64,000 nt of DNA from Volutella citrinella (taxonomy: Eukaryota; Ascomycota; Sordariomycetes; Hypocreales; Nectriaceae), in contig JAWZSP010000001.1 in NCBI GenBank assembly GCA_034401135.1, positions 4,960,001 to 5,024,000 on the forward strand. Direction: 5' to 3'. A program made the position numbers and the translations under genes. Below are positions 1 through 12,588 of this stretch, piece by piece. Position 1 is the first letter of the stretch. Each line of letters starts with the position of its first letter. The notes beneath the pieces are model-generated. The model was not told the DNA's origin. It worked only from the letters and a program-made list of their open reading frames with translations, and did no database searches.

Positions 1-3000
1 ACAGGTCCCACTAGCACGGTTTGACTTCCCGGCCCTTGGCCTCGGCTCACGATCTGGACTCGGCCGGGCGTCAAATGACATCGTTGGGCTCGCAGGTCAA
101 TCCTTCACCGCCGCCGCGGCGCAGTCACCACGATGCGATGGGAAATTTCCCGTGGTTGCAGCATGCGAGCGTGGTTGAGCCATCGCCATGGATCATCGCT
201 CCTCAATATCGCCACATCAACATGCCATCGACCCTGGGTTGCCATGTATGTAACGTGCGACGCCTGCCGTGTCCCGACAGCTTGGATTCGGCCATTATAG
301 GACCACCCGCTGCCTCCCGTAAAGCATGGACGACATGGAGGTGTTCTGTGCACAATGACAGCGCACTGGTGACGCGCCCCCCGCCCTGCCCGCCCATCCT
401 TCTTCTCCTAGCGCACGCCCCCCCTCCTTTGACGTGGCCGGCGCCCCAGGAGTTTCAACAGGTTTCCGGCCAGCTCCCGACACATCCTCTGGTCCATTCC
501 CGAATATATGCGGCTGCGATAGAGAAGAAATGTAGTGGCTGGATCGTATCTGGAGCCCAATGCCGTCGATGTGAAGCCAAAGCGACTGGCTGCTCAACAT
601 CCATCCTGCTCGAGATGGCCGTAATACAGCGCAGCAAAAAAAAAAATCATGTTCCTACTCCCTTCTGCACGCGACCAGTCCTCACACGTTGCGAATCTGT
701 GAGTTTAAAGCTGAGACTAATGTAAATTACCCACTTCCACCTGAAAGCTACTCTAGAGTACGTTGTGCTACTATAATCCGATATAAGGTATGCAAACATT
801 GAAGCCTCCACTTCGGAGACTTCACAACGGGCCAACCGGACTATGCGGTCCAAATCTTAGTCCTTCAGCGGCCCCGGAGCATTCCAGCAACCCACATGAC
901 TGTACCCGCCTTCAATCCGGTCCCCTCGGGTATTCCGTTACGAAGGTTCTACTGGAACCATTGCAATGTCTGCGCGCACATTCCGTCTGTCCTCGGCTGA
1001 TCTTGGTCAATTGCGATTCCAAAGATGCGTGTGTTACGGATCAAACCCCCACATCTGGATGGAAGGCAGTGAGGGCGTGGCATGACCTACCAACGTGCTC
1101 AACCTGCTCAACATCCACTCCCGCGGCGACGTCGTGGTCTGATTTCTGACCCTTCGGCAGCTTGGTACCGCTCTGGAGAAGCCCGTGGTCGCTTCCAGCA
1201 GGCTAGAAACGGTGGACCGGCGTGGAGCTGTTTCATTGGAGCTCCAAGGGAGGGTAACGTTAGCAAAAGGAGGCTTGCCCCGCGACGGGGACTCGGGAGG
1301 CGGGCCTAGTTCCACTTCGTCGCATACGAGGGTCGTCGACCAACATGCAGAAAATAGAGAGTGTCCGTTACATCGAGACTCTTTTTCCATCATAGGACCG
1401 CAATGTGCAGAACTGTCCCTACCGTTGACGGCGAGAGCAGATGAAGCCATGACAGGGAACATGAGCGAAGCGACATGGACGGTGAGACTTGAGTTCCCAA
1501 TCAGCCCATGCGGTTCATCGGATTATGCGATCCAGATGTTATGCATATCCAAGCGCCAAAGAGTAGGCCCGCAGACAGAAACATACACGATACAATTGGG
1601 AAGCTGGAAGTTGCGTGCCATGCTTGCTCACTCCGCGGCTACAGCCAAAGCGATCGCTGCTCCAGCCATTGACATCAAAACCCATTGTAGGAAAATGCAG
1701 ATTCTGGATACGTACAGATCGTGGAGTCTCACGGCCGTAGCTGTTGTTCGTCCAAAAGGAACTTCCACTGAGACAGCCAGCCTAACAAAACATCAGACTT
1801 GTCGGGCTTCATCGGCCTAAACGCGCAGGTGACTGGGGAAAATACACTTGACCGCTCTTCGTTGGTATACAATGTCTTACAGGCACGGATTGTATTCACT
1901 ACTCATGGCCCGAATCGAGCTTGTTCCTCGCCTCATATGTTGACCTGGGTCCTCGGGACGGCCAGGCTTCCGGATCTGCTCATCACATCGCTTGAGATGA
2001 CGACCCCAACAGCCAGAAGGTTGGATATCAACGCGACACGAGCCGGACAGGACATATCCCCGCTCCCCCAACAGGGCCACGGAGCTGCACAGAAAAACGA
2101 CCAAAAGTGCACAGCTGTCCGAGCTCGGATGAACCAAGTCGGGTGGATGCGAACTCCGTCGCAACCCAATGAGAGACTCAGCAGTGCCGCTTTTCCCATC
2201 AATTATCCAATGGCACAATGGTCATGCAACCCTCCAGCTTCTGTGTCAATGGTGTGGGTATTTTGTCTTGGCATGACTCGCGCAGAGAGTCGCAAGTGTG
2301 CGTGCTGCTTTGTAGAATGGGATGGGTTGATGTCATGATGTCAGTTTTGGTGTCCCCGAGTCTATTGTGTCTTGTACATCTGATTTGATGATGATGCTGC
2401 AAACACGGTCCGTCCCATATCCTCCTTGTCTGGCCCACTCGGGGTGTGTCTCGTGGGCCAGGAGCCGTGTTTTGAGAACAGTTTCAACAGAGGGGGCACG
2501 GTATGAGAATCAGTCGAGGTCCAGTGTATCCATTGTTTCCGGTATCAGCACCACGTTTGACCGAGCTAATGTATAACGCAATTTTGTTTCGGGCAACCAG
2601 ATTTGTAATACAGAGGGCAGCATTGCCTACCATAGGTCTAACAACTACCAAGACCCTTAGCAGACGCGTCATTCACACATGGCCGGCCAGGGGTTTCTCA
2701 GACATTTAGGTATCGCACTCTTTCTTTCTATCCGAGCCAATTAGTTTAATACAGGGCTGCCCCATGTTGACAGCGGGAATATCGTGTTTCCCGAGATAGC
2801 TATTCAGCGAACTCGTGTGAGGTTGAAGGGTATGGACGGTTATTGCAACGTTGACACCACCAAAGAACCCAACAGACAGGGTTCAGAAAAGCGGCGGCCA
2901 CGCTATGCCCGGAGAGAGCAACCCTTTCGAAGCACTAAATCGTCGTCCCACACGGGCGGCCCAGGGATCACTGCCGATTTCCCACACACGGAGGGGCGGC

Positions 3001-5080
3001 CGAATGGGGCAGGTTGTGTTGGTCAACGACGCAGAAGCATGGTCTCAATCGTGCGAATCGTGCACCCGATGGCACTGCAGCGAGAGCGCAGACAGACGTC
3101 ACCCTTCCTCGGGGGCCGGATTCGCAGCTCCCCGCCGCTGCACGTCGTTGTCGCTTTTCCCCAACGATACCCTTTCCAAGTCGGGCGAGTGTGAGGCTAG
3201 TCCTTCACCCGGGCCACCCCCCCGGTTCCAGTCGAGCCTGAAGGGGGACCGACGACGGTCCACCGTCGTCCAGCCACTGCAACCAAGCGAGGAGGCTGCT
3301 AGGGGATGCCGGCAGGGGAGGAGCAGGCAAGGGAGCTCGCCCAAGCTGGCGAGGGCGGGCCACGGGGCGTTTGGCAGAAATCTTCAACAGACCTGCGGCA
3401 CGTGCCATTTTTGCTGCATATCGTGGCTTCAGGCTCGTTCCGTCATTCGTTTCAAGTAAGCCTTTGGGCGGTTCGGTTGCGTCGCTTCTCGGGGCGCGTA
3501 TTGCGGGTTGGAAAAAACCAGCTCGCAGGAAGCCGGACTGACATCGCCGCCATTATTCCTCATGCACCGTAAGCCATCGACGCAATGTGCGTTGATTCCA
3601 CCATGGCCCGCGGCGACCCGATTCCTGCCGTGCGGTCATCTGAAATTCTGAGGATCCGAGAGCCCGATGCCCTCTGACAGCGACGATGACCTGCCTACAG
3701 AGCAATCCAAGTGTTCTGACGTTTGGTGCCGGAGTGGGGTTTTGGGGGGCTGAATTCAAACAAGGTGGTGGTGGATGCGCAACGGGACGGGAGCGCCCGT
3801 GACCCGCAAAACCCCCCCTCCCCACTCCTTCTCGACTGTCTTTTCGTCATTCGGTGCCATGGCCAGTGTGATAATCAATGTCACGCAGGTTGGAGCATTT
3901 ACCTCCGCATGATTACCTAGTGCGAGGGCGGGGGATTGTGGCCCCAGTTGGATTTAATTCTCATGTTGTCGCCGCCGGGGAGGTCAGACGGTAGGTAGGT
4001 AGCTCCCAGGACAAGGCATTTTCTAGTCAGAGGTCGGCACCCCGACGCTGAGAATTGCGGTATCATAGTTCTTAAAACGTGGTAAGTCTACTGGAACTAT
4101 GCTGCGACGATAACTAAGGCGAGAATTGTGATGCCAACCACGTTTTCTCTGACAAGAAGTCGGCTTGTCCTGGTAGGTATCTAAGGTACGCAGTGTCGGC
4201 ATCTGGAACGCCCTTGGCAGGTACGTGTTGAAGCGGCTTTTAATAAACGGGCGAGACGTGACCAGAGGGAGTTTCCAAGGACAGTTTGAGAACAGTTATT
4301 AAGTTTCATGCTCCAGTCTCTCGTTGGCTTTACTTCTATAATCGCTCAAACCTACGATAACTGCTTACCTTATTCTGCAGTTTTCATGAAGACGCTACAC
4401 GAGCCAGAGCAATAATCATCGTTAAACTCTGTTGGCCATTCAAATACAATCGTGCACCATTTTGATCAAGTCATGAGCCGAATAGAACGTGCTTGTTCGC
4501 CCGTTGTATCTACTCGTGGTCGTTGACCACATTAGCAACACGTTAGCGACTTGAAATAATGCGCAGCAACCCCGCCATCGTGATGCTCCGTAGACCAGCA
4601 ACCCGAAACCGTGGGCATTCCAGACATCCTGATTGAAACCAAAGCCTAGAGAAATTGGCGCACTTAGCACGGCGACAAGACGGAAATCATGTTACAGACG
4701 CTGCGCCTGATCAAAGACCCGTCACTTGATGCCGTCTTGAGAAACACGATGCCTTATCGCGGCAGCCCATTGGCTGCTGAGTCGGGACTCGTCGCGGGCG
4801 GCTGATTGTCGGCAAGGGCACGGCGCAGGTACGTACCCTCCGACCAAAGATGCGGTTCCTGTCTTGGCCGACGCGGTGCGCGGCAGAAAAGCCAACCTAG
4901 ACTCGTCCTCCACCACCACCCAAACTCCCCTCAAAGCTCTCGAAGCTCGACGACAACGCCACAAAGCAGCAGATACCCGACGGCCCCAACGCCTCCCAAC
5001 GCTCCTACGCTCCCCAGACTGTGCAAAGCTCCCGCGCACAGTCGTCACCACCGTTTCCCACGCCTTCCACCCTCAGCTAT
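1..5080. other. Gene-poor region, no supported gene
   Basis: About 5 kb in which I find no recognisable protein. The longest open frames (1185-1820 and 1799-2338 on +, 2851-3459 on +, 1034-1462 on -) read as low-information translations with no domain, signal peptide or splice pattern I know. The part from about 4000 to 4700 is more AT-rich and contains GGTAGGTAGGTAG at about 3992. A perfect 10-bp palindrome GGTACGTACC lies at about 4828. The end of the region must hold the promoter and 5' leader of the F-box gene. Confidence 0.5.
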
Positions 5081-8000
5081 ATGCAAGACGAGCCTGTCGC
5101 GAATCCCCAACGTCTGACTCACTCCGGCACCCACGAAACCGCTCCCACAACTCAGCATGGCCCCATTCACCGCGACCCCGACGGCCTGCCTCGGCAACGC
5201 CACCCTGGCCTCTCAAGCGTCGCCTCTCTGCGCTCTGAGCCTGCGACGCGGTCCGAGTCTGGCCATGATGTCGATGCCGCCCTGCTCGATGCCCAGCTTC
5301 GCGGATTGAGCCTGGGCGCCCAGGTCAACGGCCGCAGCTCTGCTCCCGGCCAGAGGATCTCCGAGTATGAGAGTGCCATGACGCCGCCCACTCCGAGGAG
5401 GGCCCTGGGCTTCAAGGTCATCAAGCGCTCCGAGCAGCCATCTGATGGCTTGCAGCTTGTTGACTTCCCCAATGGTTCGTTACTACACCTCCAGGCCCCA
5501 GCTTGGCGGCGATAAGCTAATTCTGGCCTCCCCCCTCCAGAGATTCTGACACAGATTTTCTCTCACATGCATTCCGATTCCCATGCCGCTGTCGCCCTCG
5601 TCTGCAAGCGCTTTTATGCGCTCATCACTAGCGCACACGCCTGGCGAATGGCCTTCCTGAGATACTTCCCCGGTCACGAAGCGCTCGCTCCCAAGGCCAA
5701 GCAAGATCTCTGGGCCGATGACTCTTCCGATCTGATTCGTTCAGAAGCCCGCTTCTTCGCCCGTCTGAACCTGCTCGCTTCCTGGAGGAAGGAGTACTTG
5801 CTTCGGACTCGCCTGATCAGGGGCCTGGCTCGTGGCAAACCAGGAACCTCATCCGGGACCATCGGCGTATCGGCTCGGTCGAACAAGAAGAACAGCGCTG
5901 TCCTGACCTTCAACTCGAAGCTGCCCTGGGCCGTCACTAATGTACATGCCATCTTCGCCAACGGAAAGAAGCCGCCCAAGGCAATCCAAGGTTCCTCCCA
6001 CCTTGGTGTCGGAACAATTAGTGATCCAACGTGTGGCAAGATTGAAAAATGGGGTCTCCAGGATCCCTTTAGGTCCCTCCAGCTCGAGGAGATTGACGAG
6101 AACCTGGTCCCATTTGGCCTGGGCGAGGGACCTGCAGCAAACCCCAACGTAATAGACGTTTCCCAGGGATACGGCCTCATCGCTGGCGAAGGGTTTCCTG
6201 GGGGACGCGCCTACTTTCGAGGGGCGCAGGAGATGCGAGGACGATACCTGGGTGCCGACAATGGTGTCGTGGATACGTACCCCGACATCCCAAAGATCCC
6301 CGAGATGTCCGAAGCCATTTCCAGCGTCTGGATCGCCAAGTCCTTGGCGATGCCCTCCAATACCTACTCCATGATTGGAATGATGGTTGGCTCGACCCTG
6401 GGCGTCGTCACTTCGTATGCTATTAGCGCTGGCGATGCGAATGGAAACCGACGCACCACGGGAGACATGACTGCCCGATGGGTACTCAGCCCAGGCGTAC
6501 CCATCATCTCCCTAAAGGTTGACGAGAACTACAATCAGAAGAGGCGGGCTTCAGCTCGAGTTTTTGCCGTAGCCCTGAATGCTCTTGGCGAGGTCTACTA
6601 CCTGAATGAAGTACCGACAAATCCCCAGAGCCAAGGGAGTGACGACGTTGCCCGACGGGCCTGGTATGCTGGGCGATCTGTTTACTGGCACCTTGTTGAA
6701 GCTACGAGGCGTGTTGCTCGACCTGATGACCAAGACAAGAACGCAACCAAAGGAACTTATTCGCCTCGATCTCCCTCGAACTCGATGAATTTAAGCAAGA
6801 GCCAACTGGCCGCCGAAGCTCGCGAGATTGAGAAGTTTCTGTTGCATAAGCCCTCCCACTTCAGACGTGTCTGTGAAGGATGGGATATGCAACGGAAGCT
6901 GGAGGTCGACTTTGCCAGCGATGATGGTATTGGTGCTGGAGAGAACATCTTCGTACTCGACTGCGGTCTTGCCGAGGGGCGCCTCGCCCAGGTTCAGAGA
7001 TACACTCGTTCAATTGCGGCCAGTGGGACTTCGTCTATTCAGGAATCGGCTACGACTTCTGCCCCTTCTCCAGCTCCGGCATCACCCAAGGTAGCATCGT
7101 CGCTTTTTGGGCCTGTCGACGCACAACCTGCGCCCCCAGTAGAGATCGAGGCCCCTAAGCCGGAATTGCCGGGTTTGCCTACGCCCACGCCAGCAGTCGC
7201 TTCCGAAAAGCCTGAGGCCCTGCACGAATGGCAGAGCGCAGTCTTGATACTCAAAGGCCACAAACTCGCTACGATCACTAGCAGCGTCTTGGACTGCTCC
7301 TCAAATGCGCTTCTGACGCAAGCAGAGGATCCGCTGCATGATGAGGAAAAGGAGATCCCTGGCCGCAGAGCCCGGCTGTTTGCGATTGGAACTGACACCG
7401 GCGCCGTGCTAGTTTGGAACTCACGCCAGGGGCCTACGCCGTCTGGTCTCAATCCATTGCGAGTAATCCAGACCGAGTCTCCCGAGATCTCATGCATCGG
7501 GATGACTGCGTTGTACCTTGTTCACGGAGGCAGCGATGGACTCGTCCAAGCCTGGGACCCCCTCGCCTCCACGTTGGATCCGATTCGAACAATCAACGCT
7601 CGATCTAATGGTCGAGTCCCACGCCACATGACCACCATGAACCCCGCGCTCGACGAGGACAGCTACTCTGCTGTTGGTGCCATCTGCTTGGACCCTGATG
7701 CAACCGTGCTGCGCGGCCTTGTGTCGTTTGGTGCTTTCATGCGATACTGGTCCTACAGCCCGACGGGTCACGGAACAGGACGCAAGCGACGCATGAGGCA
7801 TTCTGATATCCATGGTCGACTCACCAGCCGCCGGCAAGGTGGCGACGTGACAGGCTATATCGCCGCGGAAGAGGCAGAAATGCGGCGAGAGACGGAACAA
7901 ACGGCCAAAGAACAAGCATATCTCCGTAGCCGCTTTGGCGTGGGCGCTCTTGGTGACTTGACAGAGGAAGAGGCTATACGGTACGCGCAGATGATATCCG

Positions 8001-8560
8001 AGGAAGCCTTTGCCGTCGAAGAGCAGAGACGCACCAGCGACTCTGCCGCCGATGCAAGCCTCGATACGGCCTCGTCATTCAGCGAGACCACATCGATTGA
8101 CACCGTAACGCCAGATCCCAGCGTGGCGGGCGTCACACCCCCAACAAGCGGCACTGTCGATCTGGCCCAGGGAGCGGAGGAAGACGACTACGAGCAGCAG
8201 ATCCAGCAGGCTATCCGGCTGTCCCTAATGGAGGGCGTCAACGAGAGCGGGCAGTCCCCAACGCAAGGCGCCAGCTCAGGCGAGTACGAGTTCTCCGTCA
8301 CCTTCAGGACCAAGGCAAACAAGCGCGGCAAGCGTTCCGGACCAGCGTCGCCCCGAACAGGCCCGGCGGGCCCCCAGAAGGGGGCCTCGTCGAGCCAGGC
8401 TCAGCTACGCGACGATGACCTGGAGCTCGCCCTGGCGCTTAGCATGGCAGACCAGAGTGGTGGCGCCTCGGAGGCGGTTGACTTAGAGGCACCTCAGGAG
8501 GATTTCCCGGCGCTGGAGACTGAAGGGGTTGGCAAGGGGAAGGGTGTACGCCGCTGGTGA
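5081..8560 (+). CDS. F-box / WD-repeat protein with two ubiquitin-interacting motifs (Ufo1-like)
   Basis: Two exons, 5081-5474 and 5541-8560, joined over a 66-bp intron in phase 1, give 1137 aa. The splice restores an F-box at about residues 126-175 (FPNEILTQIFSHM, then ALVCKRFYALITSAHAWR). A long central part contains WD-like units such as GLVQAWDPLAST. Two C-terminal UIMs follow: QQIQQAIRLSLMEG (about 1012) and DDDLELALALSMAD (about 1088). F-box proteins bind Skp1 and present substrates to SCF ubiquitin ligases. The F-box + WD + UIM order matches yeast Ufo1, whose UIMs are known to affect its own turnover; calling this an orthologue is inference. 5081 is the first ATG in frame. The frame stays open upstream to 4901 without an ATG, so an unseen upstream coding exon is possible. 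Confidence 0.87.
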
Positions 8561-9960
8561 TGCCTGGGCGTGGCAGCCGACATGTTGGGAGGTCTCGACC
8601 TGTGGATCGCGGTGCGCTTTGAGCTCTCTTTCTATTTCTCTCTCTCTCGCCCTATGCTGCTCCCTTGATAGACACCGCCACCTTCTGCCGCCGTACCCTG
8701 CGGAATGCGGCTGACTGTGCCGGAGCGGGCTGTTTTGTTTCTCTTCACTCGTAATAGGTGCTTCGCAGCATCATTTTTTGCCTCAAGACGTTATCAACAT
8801 GCTTTGGAGACTGCAGAAAAATATACAATATGCGCTCGGACTATTTGCCTCAATCTCCTTGGCTCTCTCGGCCGTGCCGTGCCACGTACGCGCGTGCTTG
8901 CGATGTGGCAGCCACATGCGAGCGTTCTGGACCCTTGTCTGATAGCAGCCGTGACTTATTGCCTCCCATTGTGGTGGTCATCACCGGACAGGGGGGAAAC
9001 GAGTCGCCAATCTATATCGTACCACACACGCGCGTGAAGAGACCTTGACTTGCATGAGTGGCGGGTTTCCGTAAGCAGATTTGCCGTCTTATACACTTGG
9101 GGGGGGGTAGTGACATGGGCAACAGAATGTGAGCATGGCGTCGGACATATCTCCTCCTCCGCTTCCCTGACCTGGGCCTGGAACCGGAACCGTGCCTGGC
9201 TTGACCCCTCTCAGTCGCTGCCGCGGCTTCGGACAGAATAATCGCCCGCGGGCCCCCAGCTGCATTGCGTGTGCGTCCAGCCAGCCCCCTCTCTTCCTCG
9301 TATCAAGGTGATGACTCCCCGCGATGCCGAAGCGCATGGGCACACGCACCGCCAGGCACCCAACGCATATAGTCGCTTGTTTATTAGCTGCGTGCAAACA
9401 CACAGACGCACATACAGCTCCGGACCCTACCGGGTGTGTGCCCCGGTTCCAGCTACAGGGGGCCTGACAGGCATGCCATCTTTGGACGCCGAGCGCTCGG
9501 GTTGCCAGACGCATGTCAGCCGCAGGAGGCACAAGTTGCATTGGAGGGCCACTTGAGACACTCGGCCAACGAATTACGGGAGCATGTCTTCGTATCATGC
9601 GGCGGGTACGAGCACTGCACAACTGCCGCCCGCACGTTGTCGGCAGTGAGGGGTCGATGCTGCATCACGGGAGTCCTGGCCACACCAGGCCCATGGCTAT
9701 GTCTTGTGCGCCATATCTGTCCAATTTTGAGACCTATCGTATCAAATCGTGTGTCCGTGGGTGCGTGGACAGGTGAGCCCGTCTCCATATCACACACCAA
9801 ACCCCAGCCGAGCCATGCCTGTCCCCGGAGGCCAAGCCTCTTGCAACTGGGTATCTGTCGTCATGTCATAAACTCGCAATCCGTCATTGAAACGCCGCGA
9901 AACTCCCGAGTAATCAATCCCACGGGCCTGTGGTTGCCTTTGCCGTTCCTCGGCCGTGGC
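8561..9960. other. Intergenic between convergent genes
   Basis: 3' flanks of the F-box gene (+) and the wall-protein gene (-). It contains a CT-rich tract at about 8631-8650 and a run of G at about 9101-9109. The + strand frame that opens at 9436 runs antisense into the wall-protein gene and shows no protein features of its own. Nothing else is seen. Confidence 0.5.
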
Positions 9961-12588
9961 CTACGCCCATGCCCAAACGCCAATGGCTATGCAAAATCCA
10001 AACAAACCAGCAGCCGTGGCGCTGGGCCTAAGTGTCACACCCGTATTGTCCTTGTCCTTTTTCCCGCCCTCGCCGGCGTTATCCTTTTGGTTGCCCCCTT
10101 GGCTGCCCTCATGGCTACCCCCGTGGCTCTGCTTGTGGCTCTGCTGATTGCCCTGGTCCTCCTTGAACGAGTTCGACTGTCTGGGCCCGCCCGCCGCTGT
10201 CTTGGTTCCATCCCCGATCGTCGTCACCACCGAGGTGCCAAAGGGATAGCTCAGCGTCATGGTCGAAATGATTATGCCGTTTGGCCCGATGGTAATCGTC
10301 TCACCCCCCATGATTGTTGTGATGCTGTGCGCACCGGGGCCCACCTTGAACGTCGAGCCGCTGATGATTGCCAGCGAGGGGGCGACTTTGGTGATGGTTG
10401 CGCCGCCTACAACCTCAAAGGTGATGTCTGTTACCCCCGCGGAAGGCCCTCCCAATGTTTTGCCGTGCACCACTACCCCCGAGGGGCCAACGGTGATGGT
10501 GTCGTCGTCCACAACCGTGGTTCTTGCTGGCACCGACGGCCCGTAGGTCAGCGTCGTCGAGTTGATGACCAAGACGGATTGTCCTTTCGCTCTGACAATG
10601 TCGCCTCCCGTGATGACAATGTCCGTCTCGTAGCCCCCGATGGCGTTGAATGTCAGTGTCTCGTCACCAACGACAACCCTGCCGGGACCGATGGAGACCG
10701 CTTCGTTGTTGACTACCGTCTTCATCCCCTCCGGAGGAATCTTCAACGTCGTGCCGCCAACCTGGGCTTCCGTCCCGGAGACCACGACTGGAATCCCACT
10801 GACAGTAGCGCTTGTTGGTGTCACCACAGAAACAGCCGTTCCAACTGGCCGTGGCTTTGTCACCGTTGCACTCTCACCTATCACGGCAGTGGGCTGGATA
10901 GTGAATGTGCCCTGGTCCACAGTCACGGTGCTCGTATCGTCCGGCTGCAGCTCCGAGAAGGTTTGATCGTTGATTACAACGTCTCGGGCTCGCGCAGTCA
11001 CCGTGAACCGTGCTTGGGGTTTCTGCTCCGCGCCTTGTGGCCCACCGGGGGAAGGGCCCCCCTTTGAACCCTGACTAGGGCTGTCGCCGGGCTTGGGTTG
11101 AGGCCCAGATCCCACAGACTTGTGGTCGCCGACCGAGTTGAGCTTGGGGCCGTCCTGGGACTGCCTTGTGAAGGCGGGCGGTGGCTCCGACGGAAAGACA
11201 ACGGAGGGATTCTTGTCTGTAGTCACGAAGGTGACTTTATCTTGTGCCCCACCCTGAGGCATGTTGCTCCAATTGACGATATCCTCCTTTCCGCTTCCAC
11301 CACCCGACTTGAAATGGGGTCCTCCCGTGGGAGTAAAGGCGGGCGCCTCCCGGGTAACGCACGAACCATCATCACACGGCCACGCGGTCACCTTTCCCGG
11401 ACGACCGATACCCAAGCGCAGCGTCTCACCGGGTGATTCGGAGCTGAACCAGGGCCATCCGGCGACCGTATCGCCATCCGTGCAGTAATTGGGAGTCTCG
11501 ATGGGAGGGTACGGAGCAGTGTAGTCGTTGGGATTCCCGTAGAATGTGACTGTGGCCGTGTAGACAATGGAGTATTCAATCAGGGTCTCGCCATCCTTGA
11601 TAGGTGTACAATCCTGTTGGGGCGGTGCCGTGGTGGTACAGATGTATTGAGCAGCCGTTCCCTGGCGCGCAGTTCCGTTCCTTGCCCAGGGTGTCGAGAT
11701 TGTGGACGGCGAGGCTGGGCTGACGGTGCAGCTTGAAGGGGTTGTTGTGCTGTTGCCCGGAGCTATTGGTGGCATTGACGGATAATCGACGGCCCCAGGG
11801 ACATTGGCTTGCTTGATGGGTGGCTTTCCGCTTAGTTTCTCCGGGGCAGTTTGCGTGCCTGCGTATGTGGTGGTTGTCCATGAGGGGAGGGGTGAGGATG
11901 TCGTCGTTGTTGTCGTCGCTGTTGTCGTTGTTATCGTCGTTGTCGACAGGGGCGTGAATGTCGACGAGTCTGTCGATGTGTATTCGGATGCGTCTGAAAA
12001 TGTGGAAGACCTAGGAACCTTGGCCTCTATAATGATAGGCTCGGCTGGCCGTGAGTAGGCGGTTGATGTTGTCGATGCTGATGATATTGATGTTGATGTT
12101 GTTGATGTTGACGCTATTGGTGCTGATGCTGTTGATGTTGATGCCAATTTTGATGATGTTGATGCTATTGATGTTGTTGATGTTGTTGATGTGGTCAATG
12201 CCATCAGCTCCAGGGTTTCCTTCTCGGTGAGAGTCTGGCTTGTTGGTTCCTCGTACTGCGTATTTGTGGATGGTTCAGCCGCGCCATGTAGATTGAATCG
12301 TATATTTGTATCCGACGATGATGAGCTTGTGAGTGCCATTGAAGAATTCGTCGCATCACTCCTACTACTGCTGCTGATGCTGATGCTGCTGCTACTAGTA
12401 GTAGTAGTGCCATTGGCTGGGGGTATTAGGAGGATACGCCCCGGAGCCCCACGGTCAAATATGCCTACGACGAGTCAGCAATCATGTCGCTCTCTGTAGG
12501 TTGGATAAAGCCTACGGCGTGCCGCAGCGCCTGGCACTGAAGGCGCAAGCGCTGCAACGTACAGCAGCGCAGCCGTTGGGGGCTGCAT
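9961..12588 (-). CDS. GPI-anchored Ser/Thr-rich cell wall protein with beta-type repeats
   Basis: I join a signal-peptide exon (12588-12516, starting MQPPTAALLYVAALAPSVPG) to the main exon (12464-9961) over a 51-bp intron (donor GTAGGC, branch CTGAC, acceptor TAG), giving 858 aa. Residues about 122-219 are almost pure Ser/Thr/Ala, a mucin-like O-glycosylated stalk. About 299-391 holds a Cys-containing region (QYICTTT, CDDGSC). About 590-776 holds roughly 65-residue repeats with a core like TITVGPSGVVV / TITIGPNGIII / AVSIGPGRVVV. A Gly/Ser/Gln/His-rich linker leads to a hydrophobic C-terminus (AGLFGFCIAIGVWAWA) that looks like a GPI-attachment tail. This suggests a covalently wall-linked or plasma-membrane surface protein, possibly adhesive; no enzyme domain is seen. 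The main exon is secure, the first exon less so. Confidence 0.75.
12060..12200. repeat. Trinucleotide microsatellite coding for Ser/Thr/Ala tract
   Basis: On + the sequence is an imperfect run of GTTGAT / GATGTT / GATGCT triplets. On the coding (-) strand these read as alternating Ser, Thr, Ala and Ile codons of the wall protein stalk. The unit length is a multiple of three, so changes in copy number would lengthen or shorten the stalk without a frameshift. Confidence 0.8.

Noticed and set aside
1185..2338. Two overlapping open frames (211 and 179 codons) as genes
   Set aside because: No domain, no signal peptide, no splice signals joining them. Kept only as a low-interest finding.
9436..11067. 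543-codon open frame on + opposite the wall protein gene
   Set aside because: Antisense to a clear coding frame with repeats and GPI tail. Its own translation is Arg/Cys/His-rich without any domain, as expected from the complement of Thr/Val/Gly codons.
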